From CAIOYC01 sp965277345 (GTDB taxonomy: Bacteria > Pseudomonadota > Alphaproteobacteria > Caulobacterales > Caulobacteraceae): 64,000 nt of DNA. The notes beneath the pieces were generated by a model. It was not told where the DNA came from, did no database searches, and saw nothing but the letters and a program-made list of their open reading frames with translations. Below are positions 7,504 to 14,445 of this stretch, piece after piece. Position 1 is the first letter of the stretch, and every line of letters begins with the position of its first letter. The translations under genes and the position numbers were made by a program. The stretch covers positions 434,001-498,000 of the forward strand of contig CBDICI010000004.1 of the NCBI GenBank assembly GCA_965277345.1, written 5' to 3'.

Positions 7504-8058
7504 CTACGCCATCAGGTTGCGCACGTGCAGACGCACGCCGCCGGTGACGCCCATGATCCGTACGGGCGCGTCGGCGGGCAGGGTCTCCTCCCCGTCGAGT
7601 TCGGCGCCCCATTCGGCGCCGTCGATCCACACGCGGCCGACGCCGTTGGCGAACTCCGAGGTGGTGCGTCCGATACGGCCGATAAGCCGGCCCGTGCGGT
7701 TCTCGTCGGCGGACGGGGCGTCGAGTTCGGCCGCGTGCTGGGTCCTGGCCGGCTTGGTGACCTTGGCGGCCGTGTGGACCGGCTCGCCATCAGCCTGGAA
7801 GTGAGCGGTGCTGCGACCTCTCCACGGGATCGAGGTGACCACCACGCCGCCGACCAGGACGACAGCGAACAGGACGAGCTCCACCGTCGAGCCCAGCCGC
7901 ACGCCGGCGAGGTTGACGAAGGCCAGCGCCGCGGCGGCCACACCGCCCCAGATCAGCTTGCCGGAGCCGATGGCGATATCGAGGCCGACGAAGATCGCGC
8001 CGACCGCCAGCCAGAGCCAGAACGGGTTTTGACTGTAGAGTTCCTGTAGCGCGTGCAT
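7504..8058 (-). CDS. NfeD family membrane protein
   Basis: The start is placed at ATG 8058 (MHALQELYSQNPFWLWL), giving 184 residues; the longer frame from 8094 adds an atypical leader. Two or three membrane segments lie in the first 80 residues (LAVGAIFVGLDIAIGSGKLIWGG and LFAVVLVGGVVVTS). A C-terminal OB-fold domain follows (RTGRLIGRIGRTTSEFANGVGRVWIDG ... VRIMGVTGGVRLHVRNL). NfeD proteins usually accompany an SPFH/stomatin partner and affect membrane microdomains; no such partner is adjacent here. It lies 27 bases upstream of the exonuclease gene, so cotranscription is possible. Confidence 0.85.
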   Translation of the reverse strand: MHALQELYSQNPFWLWLAVGAIFVGLDIAIGSGKLIWGGVAAAALAFVNLAGVRLGSTVELVLFAVVLVGGVVVTSIPWRGRSTAHFQADGEPVHTAAKVTKPARTQHAAELDAPSADENRTGRLIGRIGRTTSEFANGVGRVWIDGAEWGAELDGEETLPADAPVRIMGVTGGVRLHVRNLMA

Positions 8059-8205
8059 TCTGCCACCCCCAACGAGCGCGTGGCCCCAAACCACGAGCTT
8101 AACTCACATTAGCCAATCCGATGCAGGGCCAAAACTGATTCCCCCAACAAGCGGCGTGCGGCGTTCCGACGCCCCCACCGTTTGTCTTCCTCCGCCGAGG
8201 TTCCC

Positions 8206-8568
8206 CTACGGCGCGCCGGGCGCCAGACGCCTCGACAGCGCCGCCCCGCGTCTGGCGATGGCGGACTCGGCGGCTGCGGCGACCTTGCAATCCTTCGCCT
8301 GCGCCGGCCTGGAGCCGAACCCGGCGTTGAAGCTGTCGGTGAGCCGGGTCTTCTGCGCCTCCCCCGGGGCTTCCACCTCCAGCATCCGCTCCATGCGGGC
8401 GCGCCAGGTGTTGTCGGCCGGTCCGGCGCAGATGCGGTGCAGGGCGTGGGCTTGGCCGAGTGAATAGGCCAGATCGACGAGGACCTGCTGCTGCTCGGGC
8501 GTGCGGGGCGCGGGCGCCGCGGCGGCCGATCCGGCCAGGAGGGCGAGCGTGAGCGCCGCGATCTTCAC
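8206..8568 (-). CDS. TIGR02301-type secreted protein, GTG start
   Basis: A 120-residue protein with signal peptide (VKIAALTLALLAGSAAAAPAP), then VDLAYSLGQAHALHRICAG, a Trp-containing segment (NTWRARMERMLEVEA) and a Cys-containing helix (PAQAKDCKVAAAAESAIARRGAALSRRL). This pattern matches the alphaproteobacterial TIGR02301 family of unknown function, in which the two Cys are probably paired in the periplasm. The GTG start at 8568 overlaps the stop of the nitronate monooxygenase gene as GTGA, which fixes the start and implies coupled translation. Confidence 0.8.
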   Translation of the reverse strand: MKIAALTLALLAGSAAAAPAPRTPEQQQVLVDLAYSLGQAHALHRICAGPADNTWRARMERMLEVEAPGEAQKTRLTDSFNAGFGSRPAQAKDCKVAAAAESAIARRGAALSRRLAPGAP

Positions 8569-9545
8569 GCGCGAACCGTCGCCGCGTTCATTTGCGCCAG
8601 GCGCGCGATGGCGGCCTGCGCCTCGGCCATGATCCGGGCGACGATTTCCGCCGCGGGCAGCACTTCGCGCACACCCCCCGCCGACTGACCCATGGCGAAG
8701 CAGGAGCGATCGGGGTCGAGTCCCTCGGTCTGGCCGCCGATACCGCCCATGACCCCCTCGCGCAGGGCGTGGACCGCCTGCAGGGGAAAGGGCTGTATCT
8801 CGGCGGGACGTCGCTCCCAATCCTCCACATAGCCGTTCTTGCGCACCCGCATCGGCTTGCCGGAATAGCAGCGGGTACGGATGGTGTCCTCGTCGGCCGC
8901 CTCCAGGATGGCCTGGCGATAGGGTTCGCCCGCATGGGCCTCGCGGCTGGCGATGAAGCGTGTGCCCATCCACACCCCCTGGGCGCCCAGCGCCAGCGCC
9001 GCCGCCAGTCCGCGCCCGTCGTGGATGCCGCCTGCCGCCACCACCGGGATGCGCACCGCATCCACCGCCTGGGCCACCAGGGGCATGGTTCCGACCAGCC
9101 CGGTATGGCCGCCGCCCTCGCCGCCTTGGCAGATCACCGCGTCGCAGCCGGCCGCCTCAGCCTTTACCGCGTGCTTCACCGCCCCGCAGACGACCATCAC
9201 CTTCAACCCGGCCCGCCTCAGCCGCTCCATGATCGGCATCGGCACGCCGAGCCCGGCGACGAAGCTGGAGGCGCCCTCCCCGATGATGATCTCCACGCTC
9301 GCGGTCAGGCTCTCGGGCGAGGCGGCCAGCAGGTCGACGCCGAAAGGCTTGTCGGTGAGCGTCCTCACCTGCCGCATCTGCGCACGGATGAACTCGGGTG
9401 AGGTCCCCGCCATCCCGAGTACGCCATAGCCGCCCGCGTTGGACACCGCCGCCACAAGTTCGGCATAGCTGACCCCGCCCATGCCCGCCAACATGATCGG
9501 ATGCTCGACGCCGAGGAGATCGCAAAGAGGCGTGCGGAGGGTCAT
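8565..9545 (-). CDS. Nitronate monooxygenase-like FMN enzyme
   Basis: A 326-residue TIM-barrel flavoprotein of the 2-nitropropane dioxygenase family. Visible motifs are the N-terminal EHPIMLAGMGGVSYAELVAAVSNAGG, the catalytic-His region QGGEGGGHTGLVGTMPLV, and the FMN-phosphate loops PVVAAGGIHDGRGLAAALALGAQGV with MGTRF. Members oxidise alkyl nitronates such as propionate-3-nitronate, or act as enoyl reductases in other contexts. It shares ATGA with the upstream PIN remnant and GTGA with the downstream TIGR02301 gene, so it is embedded in a tightly coupled run. Confidence 0.9.
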   Translation of the reverse strand: MTLRTPLCDLLGVEHPIMLAGMGGVSYAELVAAVSNAGGYGVLGMAGTSPEFIRAQMRQVRTLTDKPFGVDLLAASPESLTASVEIIIGEGASSFVAGLGVPMPIMERLRRAGLKVMVVCGAVKHAVKAEAAGCDAVICQGGEGGGHTGLVGTMPLVAQAVDAVRIPVVAAGGIHDGRGLAAALALGAQGVWMGTRFIASREAHAGEPYRQAILEAADEDTIRTRCYSGKPMRVRKNGYVEDWERRPAEIQPFPLQAVHALREGVMGGIGGQTEGLDPDRSCFAMGQSAGGVREVLPAAEIVARIMAEAQAAIARLAQMNAATVRA

Positions 9546-9721
9546 GGCTTAACCGCCCCCTCTGGGAAGATGAGTTCACCACTGAGGGTCAGGGCAGCCT
9601 TGGCCAAGGGCCTGTCGAAGGTAGCTAGCGCGGCGCCGGTTCTTAACGTGAGTTCCAGGTAAGCGGCGTCATAGGCGGTCAGCCGACAATCGAACGCGAG
9701 CTTGAGGCCGACGGTGCGCAT
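9542..9721 (-). pseudogene. C-terminal remnant of a VapC/PIN-domain toxin
   Basis: An open frame of about 59 codons reads CRLTAYDAAYLELTLRTGAALATFDRPLAKAA. This is the C-terminal third of a PIN ribonuclease: the T-A-Y-D-A-A-Y-L motif and the A-T-x-D-x-x-L motif carry two of the conserved acidic residues. The first half, with the N-terminal Asp and Glu, is missing; the SDR stop codon lies 27 bases upstream. No VapB antitoxin is present. The stop forms ATGA with the nitronate monooxygenase start. A functional short protein cannot be excluded, but a PIN domain without its N-terminal acid should be inactive. Confidence 0.65.
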
Positions 9722-9747
9722 GGCCCAACTCCAGTTGGCTGTTCCAG

Positions 9748-10533
9748 CTAGAATATAGTGTAGCCCCCGTCGATCACGAAGCTGTCGCCGGAGTGATAGG
9801 CGGAGGCGTCCGAGGCCAGGTAGACGGCGATGCCGCCGAAGTCGGCGGGTTCGCCCCAGCGCCGGGCGGGCACGCGCGGGATGACCTTCTCGGCGAACGC
9901 GGCGTTGGCCTGGGCGCCCGCGGTCATGTCCGTGGCGATCCAGCCCGGCAGGATGGCGTTGGCGCGGATGCCCCAGCGGGCGTGCTCCACCGCCACGGAC
10001 TTCATCATAGAGATCACCGCGCCCTTGGTCGCGGCATAGGCCTCGTTGCGCGCGGCCCCCTCGATGGCGGCCAGGGAGGCGACGCCGACGATGGAGCCGC
10101 CCTTCTCGCCGGTGGACTTGGCGTGCTCCACCATGTGGCGGCAGGCCTCGCGGAAGGTGAAGAAGACGCCGTCCAGGTTCACCGCCAGCACCTGCCGATA
10201 GGTCTCGGTGGTCATCTCCACGAAGGAGGGGGAGCCGCGGCCGATGCCAGCGTTGGCGATCACCGTGTCGAGCCGGCCCTTCCAGGCGGCGGTCCTGGCC
10301 ATGCCGTCCACCACCTGCGCCTCGTCGGCCACGTCCACGACCAGGGCCAGCACCTCGCCGCCATGCGCCTTTAGCCGGCTTTCCGCCGCCCCGGTCTTCT
10401 CCGGATTGGAGCCCCAGATGGCCACGCTCGCGCCCGCCTGCGCCAGCGCCTCGGCCATGCCATAACCGATACCGCCGTTGCCGCCGGTCACCAGCGCCAC
10501 CTTGCCGGCGAGGTCGAAGGGTTTGTAAGCCAT
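9748..10533 (-). CDS. Short-chain dehydrogenase/reductase
   Basis: A 261-residue classical SDR oxidoreductase. The NAD(P) site is GKVALVTGGNGGIGYGMAEAL near residues 10-30, followed by VIANAGIG, the catalytic Ser region IVGVASLAAIEG and the Tyr-Lys pair EAYAATKGAV. The C-terminal substrate loop is LPGWIATDMTAGAQ and the protein ends SFVIDGGYTIF. The substrate cannot be read from sequence; members of this subclass act on 3-oxoacyl groups, sugars or alcohols. It lies between the NUDIX gene and the PIN remnant on the same strand. Confidence 0.93.
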   Translation of the reverse strand: MAYKPFDLAGKVALVTGGNGGIGYGMAEALAQAGASVAIWGSNPEKTGAAESRLKAHGGEVLALVVDVADEAQVVDGMARTAAWKGRLDTVIANAGIGRGSPSFVEMTTETYRQVLAVNLDGVFFTFREACRHMVEHAKSTGEKGGSIVGVASLAAIEGAARNEAYAATKGAVISMMKSVAVEHARWGIRANAILPGWIATDMTAGAQANAAFAEKVIPRVPARRWGEPADFGGIAVYLASDASAYHSGDSFVIDGGYTIF

Positions 10534-10576
10534 GGCGCGCGCCTCGGATGTTGTCGTTTAGACAACCCAAGGCGGC

Positions 10577-10996
10577 TCAGGCCGGAGCGTCAACCCCATA
10601 CGCAAGGTAAGCTTGCAAAACGACCTTTACCGTCTCGTCCCAAAGGCCGAGTTCGCGAATGTCGGCGACGGGAACGAAGCGAGCCGCCGCCGCGTCGTCT
10701 CCGGCCACGGGTTCACGCGCGATCCAGCGGGCGGCGTAGTCGATCAGCACGTAATGGCGATCGGGCGTGATATAGTCGACCACGTCGATCAGGCCCAGGA
10801 GCTGCGCCTCTACCCCGGTCTCCTCGCGCAGTTCGCGCATGGCGGCGACGGAGGCGGGCTCGCCCGGTTCGATCCGGCCGCCCGGGATGGACCACTGGCC
10901 GGCGCGCGGCGCCTTGCCCCGCCTGATCAGCAACACCTCGTCGCCCCGGAAGCAGACCACGCCGGCGCAGGGCGTCGGGATCAAGGGTTGGTTCAA
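10577..10996 (-). CDS. NUDIX hydrolase, TTG start coupled to COQ9
   Basis: A 139-residue NUDIX protein. The signature helix is complete: GGRIEPGEPASVAAMRELREETG, preceded by PRAGQWSIP. Members hydrolyse nucleoside diphosphates linked to other groups, for example ADP-ribose or oxidised nucleotides. The frame is open further upstream, but a TTG at 10996 overlaps the TGA of the COQ9-like gene as TTGA and gives a normal family length starting (M)NQPLIPTPCAGVVCFRGDEVLLI. I prefer this start over the 33-residue extension inside the COQ9 gene. Confidence 0.88.
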   Translation of the reverse strand: MNQPLIPTPCAGVVCFRGDEVLLIRRGKAPRAGQWSIPGGRIEPGEPASVAAMRELREETGVEAQLLGLIDVVDYITPDRHYVLIDYAARWIAREPVAGDDAAAARFVPVADIRELGLWDETVKVVLQAYLAYGVDAPA

Positions 10997-11664
10997 GGGC
11001 TGGGCTGTCGCCGGGCGCCGTATCGCATCCGGCCGAGAAAGGCCGCCGCCACCCTGGTGAACTCCGAGGGCCTCGGCGCGCTGGTCGCCTTCCACTTCTC
11101 GAACGCCATCACCTGATCGATGCGCTCGCCGAGGTGCTTGCGGGCGTGTTCATGGCCGCCGATCAGCCGCGCCGCCATGGTCGTGACCAGGATCGTGGCC
11201 AGGATGGCGCGCTTGGAATAGTGGTTCTCGTCGGTGGCCTCGTCGCCCGCCCAGCGCCACAGCTTGTCGGCGCTCTGCCAGCCCAGCCGGAGGGCAAGCG
11301 GCGTGTGCACCGGAAGGGCCAGGAAGCGGCGGCAGGCCTTGGCGGCGGCCTCATCGCGCATGGCGGCGTCGATGCGCGCCTCCACCGCGGCGTGGATGCG
11401 CTCACGGACTTTCAACTGGGCGATGTCGAGCCTGGACAGCGCCTCCAGAGCCACATCGTCGTGGCGGCGCATGAACAGGGCGGCGAGGTCGGAGGCGCCC
11501 TTGGGCAGCAGCAGCTCCGCGTCGGCGTCTGACAGGCCGCACGCCTGCGCCGCCTTCTGCACCAGCCGTCCGTTCCAGCCGGTCTCAGGCGCCAGCCCGA
11601 TGGCGGCGTCCAGCACTCGCCGCTCCGCGTCGGTGGCCCAGTCGTCGTGGAGGGGTCTTGGCAT
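10993..11664 (-). CDS. COQ9 family protein
   Basis: The start is set at ATG 11664 (MPRPLHDDWATDAERRVLDAAIGLAPE), giving 223 residues. An N-terminal TetR-like helical domain (GWNGRLVQKAAQACGLSDADAELLLPKGASDLAALF) is followed by the COQ9 lipid-binding part. The hallmark is LPVHTPLALRLGWQSADKLWRWAGDEATDENHYSKRAILATI, split here for clarity at the conserved D-x-x-x-D-x-N-x-Y-x-K-R. COQ9 proteins bind ubiquinone precursors and assist late steps of ubiquinone synthesis. In several alphaproteobacteria the gene is near rpsU, as here. Confidence 0.9.
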   Translation of the reverse strand: MPRPLHDDWATDAERRVLDAAIGLAPETGWNGRLVQKAAQACGLSDADAELLLPKGASDLAALFMRRHDDVALEALSRLDIAQLKVRERIHAAVEARIDAAMRDEAAAKACRRFLALPVHTPLALRLGWQSADKLWRWAGDEATDENHYSKRAILATILVTTMAARLIGGHEHARKHLGERIDQVMAFEKWKATSAPRPSEFTRVAAAFLGRMRYGARRQPSP

Positions 11665-11844
11665 GGTCCCACTATGCGCCATGGCGACGCGCGGCGCAAA
11701 GGACCCGGCATGAGACCATCGAACGAGCTTAGCCATAGCTATATCATAATTCAGGTGTATAACCCATGTTATTCAAGTTATAGATTTTGCTTTTACTGCA
11801 TATTAACCGGCGGCCCGTAGTATTTCCGTTGAACGGGGTTCGAT

Positions 11845-12270
11845 ATGCAGTTCTTTCCCAACTACGGCTACGGTCTGCACCGTCTGGTCTATGTGAGCCG
11901 CTCGATGATGGGACCCCCTGATCGGGACGCCGGCATCGCCGACCTCGTCGCCCGATCGGCGGCCAATAACCGCGGCAGGGCGGTCACGGGCATCCTGCTC
12001 GTCTGCGACGGCTGGTTCATCCAGGCGCTCGAGGGATCGCGCGAAGCGCTGAAGCCGCTCTATGAGATCATCGCCGCCGATCCGCGCCATGCCGACGTGA
12101 TGCTGAAGGGGGTCGAGCCGGCGTCCCGCAGGATCTTTTCCCGCTGGGGCATGAAGCAGGGCCGCACGCCCCCCGAAGGCGCAGGCTTCGACATCGCCGC
12201 CGCATCGGCGGAAGACCTGCTGTCACTGCTGAAGCTGTCCAGCCTGAGCCCGGTGTCCCGCGCCGCCTGA
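11845..12270 (+). CDS. BLUF-domain blue-light photoreceptor (stand-alone)
   Basis: A 141-residue protein consisting almost entirely of one BLUF domain. The flavin-contact residues are visible: Tyr16 in RLVYVSRS, Asn41/42 in SAANNRGRAVTGILL, Gln60 in WFIQALEG, and Trp101 with Met103 in SRWGM. DPRH and LKGV in the second half are also typical. BLUF domains sense blue light through FAD and usually pass the signal to a separate partner when no output domain is fused. About 35 residues follow the core and could be the partner-binding tail. The 180 bases upstream are AT-rich, unlike the surroundings, and probably hold its promoter. Confidence 0.9.
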   Translation: MQFFPNYGYGLHRLVYVSRSMMGPPDRDAGIADLVARSAANNRGRAVTGILLVCDGWFIQALEGSREALKPLYEIIAADPRHADVMLKGVEPASRRIFSRWGMKQGRTPPEGAGFDIAAASAEDLLSLLKLSSLSPVSRAA

Positions 12271-12432
12271 TCCGCGCGACCGCCGTCTGGGCCGTGGACA
12301 TCGCCGATCGGCTCTGCTATCAGCGCCCGCTCAGCACGGCGGGAAACCCTTCCGGGCGCGCCACGCTTTTCGCCATTTCCCATGTCCTTTGCCGAAGGGG
12401 GTAGAGGACGCCCGGTACTCGCGAAGGTCCAG

Positions 12433-12438
12433 AGGAGG
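12433..12438 (+). promoter_or_regulatory. Strong Shine-Dalgarno site for rpsU
   Basis: AGGAGG is a perfect anti-16S match. Its last base is 8 bases before the ATC at 12447, which is the optimal spacing, and no ATG, GTG or TTG lies in frame nearby. The site therefore supports ATC as the initiation codon of rpsU. Confidence 0.7.
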
Positions 12439-12446
12439 GCCTAGTC

Positions 12447-12683
12447 ATCGTTCAGATTTTCGTTCGCGACAACAACGTCGACCAGGCCCTGAAGGCCCTG
12501 AAGAAGAAGATGCAACGCGAGGGCACCTTCCGCGAGATGAAGCGGCACGTGCACTACGAGAAGCCCTCCGAGAAGCGCGCCCGCCAGAAGGCCGAGGCGG
12601 TGCGCCGCGCTCGCAAGCTGGCGCGCAAGCGGATGCAGCGCGAAGGCCTGTTGCCGCCGCCCAAGCCCAAAGTGCGCAAGTAG
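12447..12683 (+). CDS. rpsU: Ribosomal protein S21, apparent ATC start codon
   Basis: The frame encodes 78 residues: after the first codon it reads VQIFVRDNNVDQALKALKKK, then MQREGTFREMKRHVHYEKPS, EKRARQKAEAVRRARKLARK and RMQREGLLPPPKPKVRK. This is a full-length alphaproteobacterial S21, a small-subunit protein that helps mRNA binding. The reading frame is open back to a TAG at 12402 but contains no ATG, GTG or TTG before the conserved N-terminus. The codon at the expected start is ATC, 8 bases after a perfect AGGAGG. Either AUC is used, or one base differs from a real ATG. A strong terminator follows. Confidence 0.9.
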   Translation: MVQIFVRDNNVDQALKALKKKMQREGTFREMKRHVHYEKPSEKRARQKAEAVRRARKLARKRMQREGLLPPPKPKVRK

Positions 12684-12710
12684 GGCTTCATCCCGGTCGT
12701 TGGGCGTTTT

Positions 12711-12739
12711 GAGGGGACGGTTCGCGCCGTCCCCTTTTT
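12711..12739 (+). terminator. Rho-independent terminator of rpsU
   Basis: GGGGACGG at 12713-12720, a TTCGCG loop and CCGTCCCC at 12727-12734 form an 8-base-pair GC-rich stem followed directly by TTTTT. It lies 30 bases after the rpsU stop and faces the end of the convergent micro-operon. Confidence 0.88.
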
Positions 12740-12763
12740 GCTGCCCGCGGCGTCGGCGCGCCC

Positions 12764-12964
12764 TTAGGACGCCCCGTCGGCGGCGAGCAGGGTTTCGCCC
12801 TCCGCCGTAATCTGCCAACCGCCGCGATTGCGCTCGGCCAGGCGGAGTTCGGTCAGGGCGCGGGCGTCGGCGATGCTGATCCAGTCCACATCCTGCCCGG
12901 CCTTCTTGCGCGCCAGATTGCGGAGCGCGGCCTGTTGTCCTGTAGACAGTTCGGCCAGGGTCAC
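12764..12964 (-). CDS. Hypothetical 66-residue protein (third gene of micro-operon)
   Basis: The GTG start at 12964 overlaps the TGA of the preceding gene as GTGA. The 66 residues read (V)TLAELSTGQQAALRNLARKK, then AGQDVDWISIADARALTELR and end with GWQITAEGETLLAADGAS. The layout, a helix-rich start followed by a short strand-turn (GGWQITAEGETLL), resembles a small winged-helix domain such as those at the ends of MarR-like or phage proteins. I do not recognise the family. The three overlapping genes are probably one functional unit. Confidence 0.6.
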   Translation of the reverse strand: MTLAELSTGQQAALRNLARKKAGQDVDWISIADARALTELRLAERNRGGWQITAEGETLLAADGAS

Positions 12965-13215
12965 GGGGCTTCGCCGTGGAGGCTGGCCCGCTCGCCTTCC
13001 GCCAGCGCCGCCGCCGAGCCCGCATGACGGCGCAGCACGGCCTGCAGCAGGACGGCGCGGTCCGCGCTGATGCCCGGCGCCCTGGCCTCCTGCCGCGCGC
13101 CCTGGAGCACGCGGCCCTGGTGCCGGCCGCTGAGCGCCCAAATCTCGGCCCGCACCGCCTCGCGCGGAATCCAGAACGAGCGGAGCCAGGAGACGGGATC
13201 GAGCATCGCGGTCAC
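12961..13215 (-). CDS. Hypothetical 84-residue protein (second gene of micro-operon)
   Basis: Start GTG at 13215, overlapping the stop of the 43-residue gene as GTGA; an ATG three codons in (MLDPVSWLRSFW) is an alternative. The protein is basic and helix-rich: SFWIPREAVRAEIWALSGRH, then QGRVLQGARQEARAPGISAD and RAVLLQAVLRRHAGSAAALAEG. There is no signal peptide, membrane segment or Cys. No family is recognised. The tight overlaps with both neighbours argue that it is translated. Confidence 0.6.
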   Translation of the reverse strand: MTAMLDPVSWLRSFWIPREAVRAEIWALSGRHQGRVLQGARQEARAPGISADRAVLLQAVLRRHAGSAAALAEGERASLHGEAP

Positions 13216-13343
13216 CGCCCGCTCTTGAGGGTGCCGCGCGTGCCGAGAATATCCGGCAACCGCGGGCGAGGCGAGCCGCCGGTGGACCGCGGATCGTTCA
13301 GGACACCCGGTCGACTGGACGGGGGAATGATGGGCTTGGACAT
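13212..13343 (-). CDS. Hypothetical 43-residue protein (first gene of micro-operon)
   Basis: A very short gene from ATG 13343, reading MSKPIIPPSSRPGVLNDPRS then TGGSPRPRLPDILGTRGTLK. It is rich in Pro, Arg and Ser and is likely disordered. A good ribosome-binding region (AGAAGGACTCCC) precedes the ATG on the minus strand. The stop overlaps the next gene as GTGA. I do not recognise it. Its reality is supported mainly by the chain of overlaps. Confidence 0.5.
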   Translation of the reverse strand: MSKPIIPPSSRPGVLNDPRSTGGSPRPRLPDILGTRGTLKSGR

Positions 13344-13487
13344 GGGAGTCCTTCTTCGCCGACCGTTTCGCGCGGAAGCGCGACGACAGCGGTTTGGCTC
13401 ATATAGCCGAGAAAACACCAAATCCCGACGCCCTCAGTCATAAATAAATCGTCTCCGGATAATTAATTCGCCGATCTCGCGGTAAAT

Positions 13488-13709
13488 ATGTTAAAAATCC
13501 GCATGGTCACAATCCGCACCCAATACATCGAGCCGGTCATGTTCGCCTGCCCGGAAAAGGGCGAAGCGGTGCAAACCGGGCACCGAATGCGCGCCACGGA
13601 GTTCGCTTCCACCAAGGGACCGCGCTCGTTCCGTTGCGGCAGTTGCGGCTTCATCCACACCTGGACCATCGACACGGCATGGCTCGGCATTCGGTCCCGC
13701 GCCGCGTGA
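13488..13709 (+). CDS. Small putative zinc-ribbon protein
   Basis: A protein of 73 residues from ATG 13488, or 68 from ATG 13503. The core is EPVMFACPEKGEAVQTGHRM, followed by ATEFASTKGPRSFRCGSCGFIHTW. The first Cys-Pro, the C-x-x-C pair and the following His suggest a small metal-binding ribbon of the type found in many uncharacterised alphaproteobacterial proteins. The region just upstream is AT-rich and probably holds the promoter. No clear ribosome-binding site distinguishes the two starts. Confidence 0.6.
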   Translation: MLKIRMVTIRTQYIEPVMFACPEKGEAVQTGHRMRATEFASTKGPRSFRCGSCGFIHTWTIDTAWLGIRSRAA

Positions 13710-13761
13710 TCCCCCTTCCATGGGTGAGCCGGTGGCCGCCCTTTGTTCTGAGGATGCTCCC

Positions 13762-14025
13762 ATGAAGGCCGGCGCCAAGATCGTAGAGAAGCCCCCCTCG
13801 CCTCTGGCGGAGCGGTTCAAGCGCGACATCGAGAAGGCCAAGGCGGAGGGGACCGACCTGTCCACCCTGGTGCTGAAGCTTACCCTCGGCGACGGCGCCA
13901 AGCTGAAACGCGATCCCAACATCTCCACCGCCGACGTCAGCTTCGCCAACGGCGAGATGCGCTATCTCGGCGTCAAGGTAATCGAAGGCGGCGCCGCGAC
14001 CAGCGTGCTGGCGGTCCAGGAGTAG
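13762..14025 (+). CDS. Hypothetical 87-residue protein
   Basis: The start is placed at ATG 13762 (MKAGAKIVEKPPSPLAERFK); an upstream ATG at 13720 would add 14 residues. The protein has a charged helix (RFKRDIEKAKAEGTDLSTLV) followed by strands (LVLKLTLGDGAKLKRDP, ISTADVSFANGEMRYLGVKV, ATSVLAVQE). There is no signal peptide or membrane segment. I do not recognise the family. It ends 24 bases before the convergent zapA stop, leaving no room for a 6S RNA gene at the place where one is often found after zapA. Confidence 0.6.
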   Translation: MKAGAKIVEKPPSPLAERFKRDIEKAKAEGTDLSTLVLKLTLGDGAKLKRDPNISTADVSFANGEMRYLGVKVIEGGAATSVLAVQE

Positions 14026-14049
14026 CCCGCAGGGCTGATTGAAGCGGCG

Positions 14050-14382
14050 TCAGCCGATCCCGGCGGCCAAGGCTTCGATTCGGGCGGCGGCGGCGTCGAT
14101 CGCCTGCGCCGCGCGGGTGTCGCTCAACGCATCGTCGGACTGGGAGCGGCCGAGCTTTTCCTGACAATCCATCAACCGCGCCCGGGCGTCGGCGGTCTCG
14201 TCGGCCATGACCAGCGCCGCCATCAGAAACAGGCGCAGTTCGGTGACCTTGCCGACCTGCCCGGCCACGTCGCGCACCTTGGCGTCGAAATCGCGGGCCA
14301 GGGTCTCCACGTGGGTCTCCTGCCCGTCCTCGCAGCCGACCACATAGTTGTGGCCGTTCACGCTCACCGTCACCATGGCCAT
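14050..14382 (-). CDS. zapA: Cell-division protein ZapA
   Basis: A 110-residue protein from ATG 14382, preceded by GGGGAAG. The N-terminal domain is VTVSVNGHNYVVGCEDGQETHVETLARDFDAKVRD, and the C-terminal part is a helix ending in DAAAARIEALAAGIG. ZapA tetramers crosslink FtsZ filaments and sharpen the Z-ring. It follows the zauP-like gene by 63 bases on the same strand, which matches the ZapA-ZauP pair known from Caulobacter. An ATG two codons downstream is an alternative start. Confidence 0.88.
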   Translation of the reverse strand: MAMVTVSVNGHNYVVGCEDGQETHVETLARDFDAKVRDVAGQVGKVTELRLFLMAALVMADETADARARLMDCQEKLGRSQSDDALSDTRAAQAIDAAAARIEALAAGIG

Positions 14383-14445
14383 CTCAGATCTTCCCCTGGT
14401 CACATGACCGGGCGCAACACCCGCGTCCACTTCTGCTGGTCACGC

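Noticed and set aside
6553..8049. 498-codon plus-strand frame spanning the exonuclease and NfeD genes
   Set aside because: It crosses two well-supported minus-strand genes and has no recognisable domain.
14026..14049. Possible 6S RNA downstream of zapA
   Set aside because: 6S RNA often follows zapA, but only 24 bases lie between zapA and the next gene, too short for a 6S RNA.
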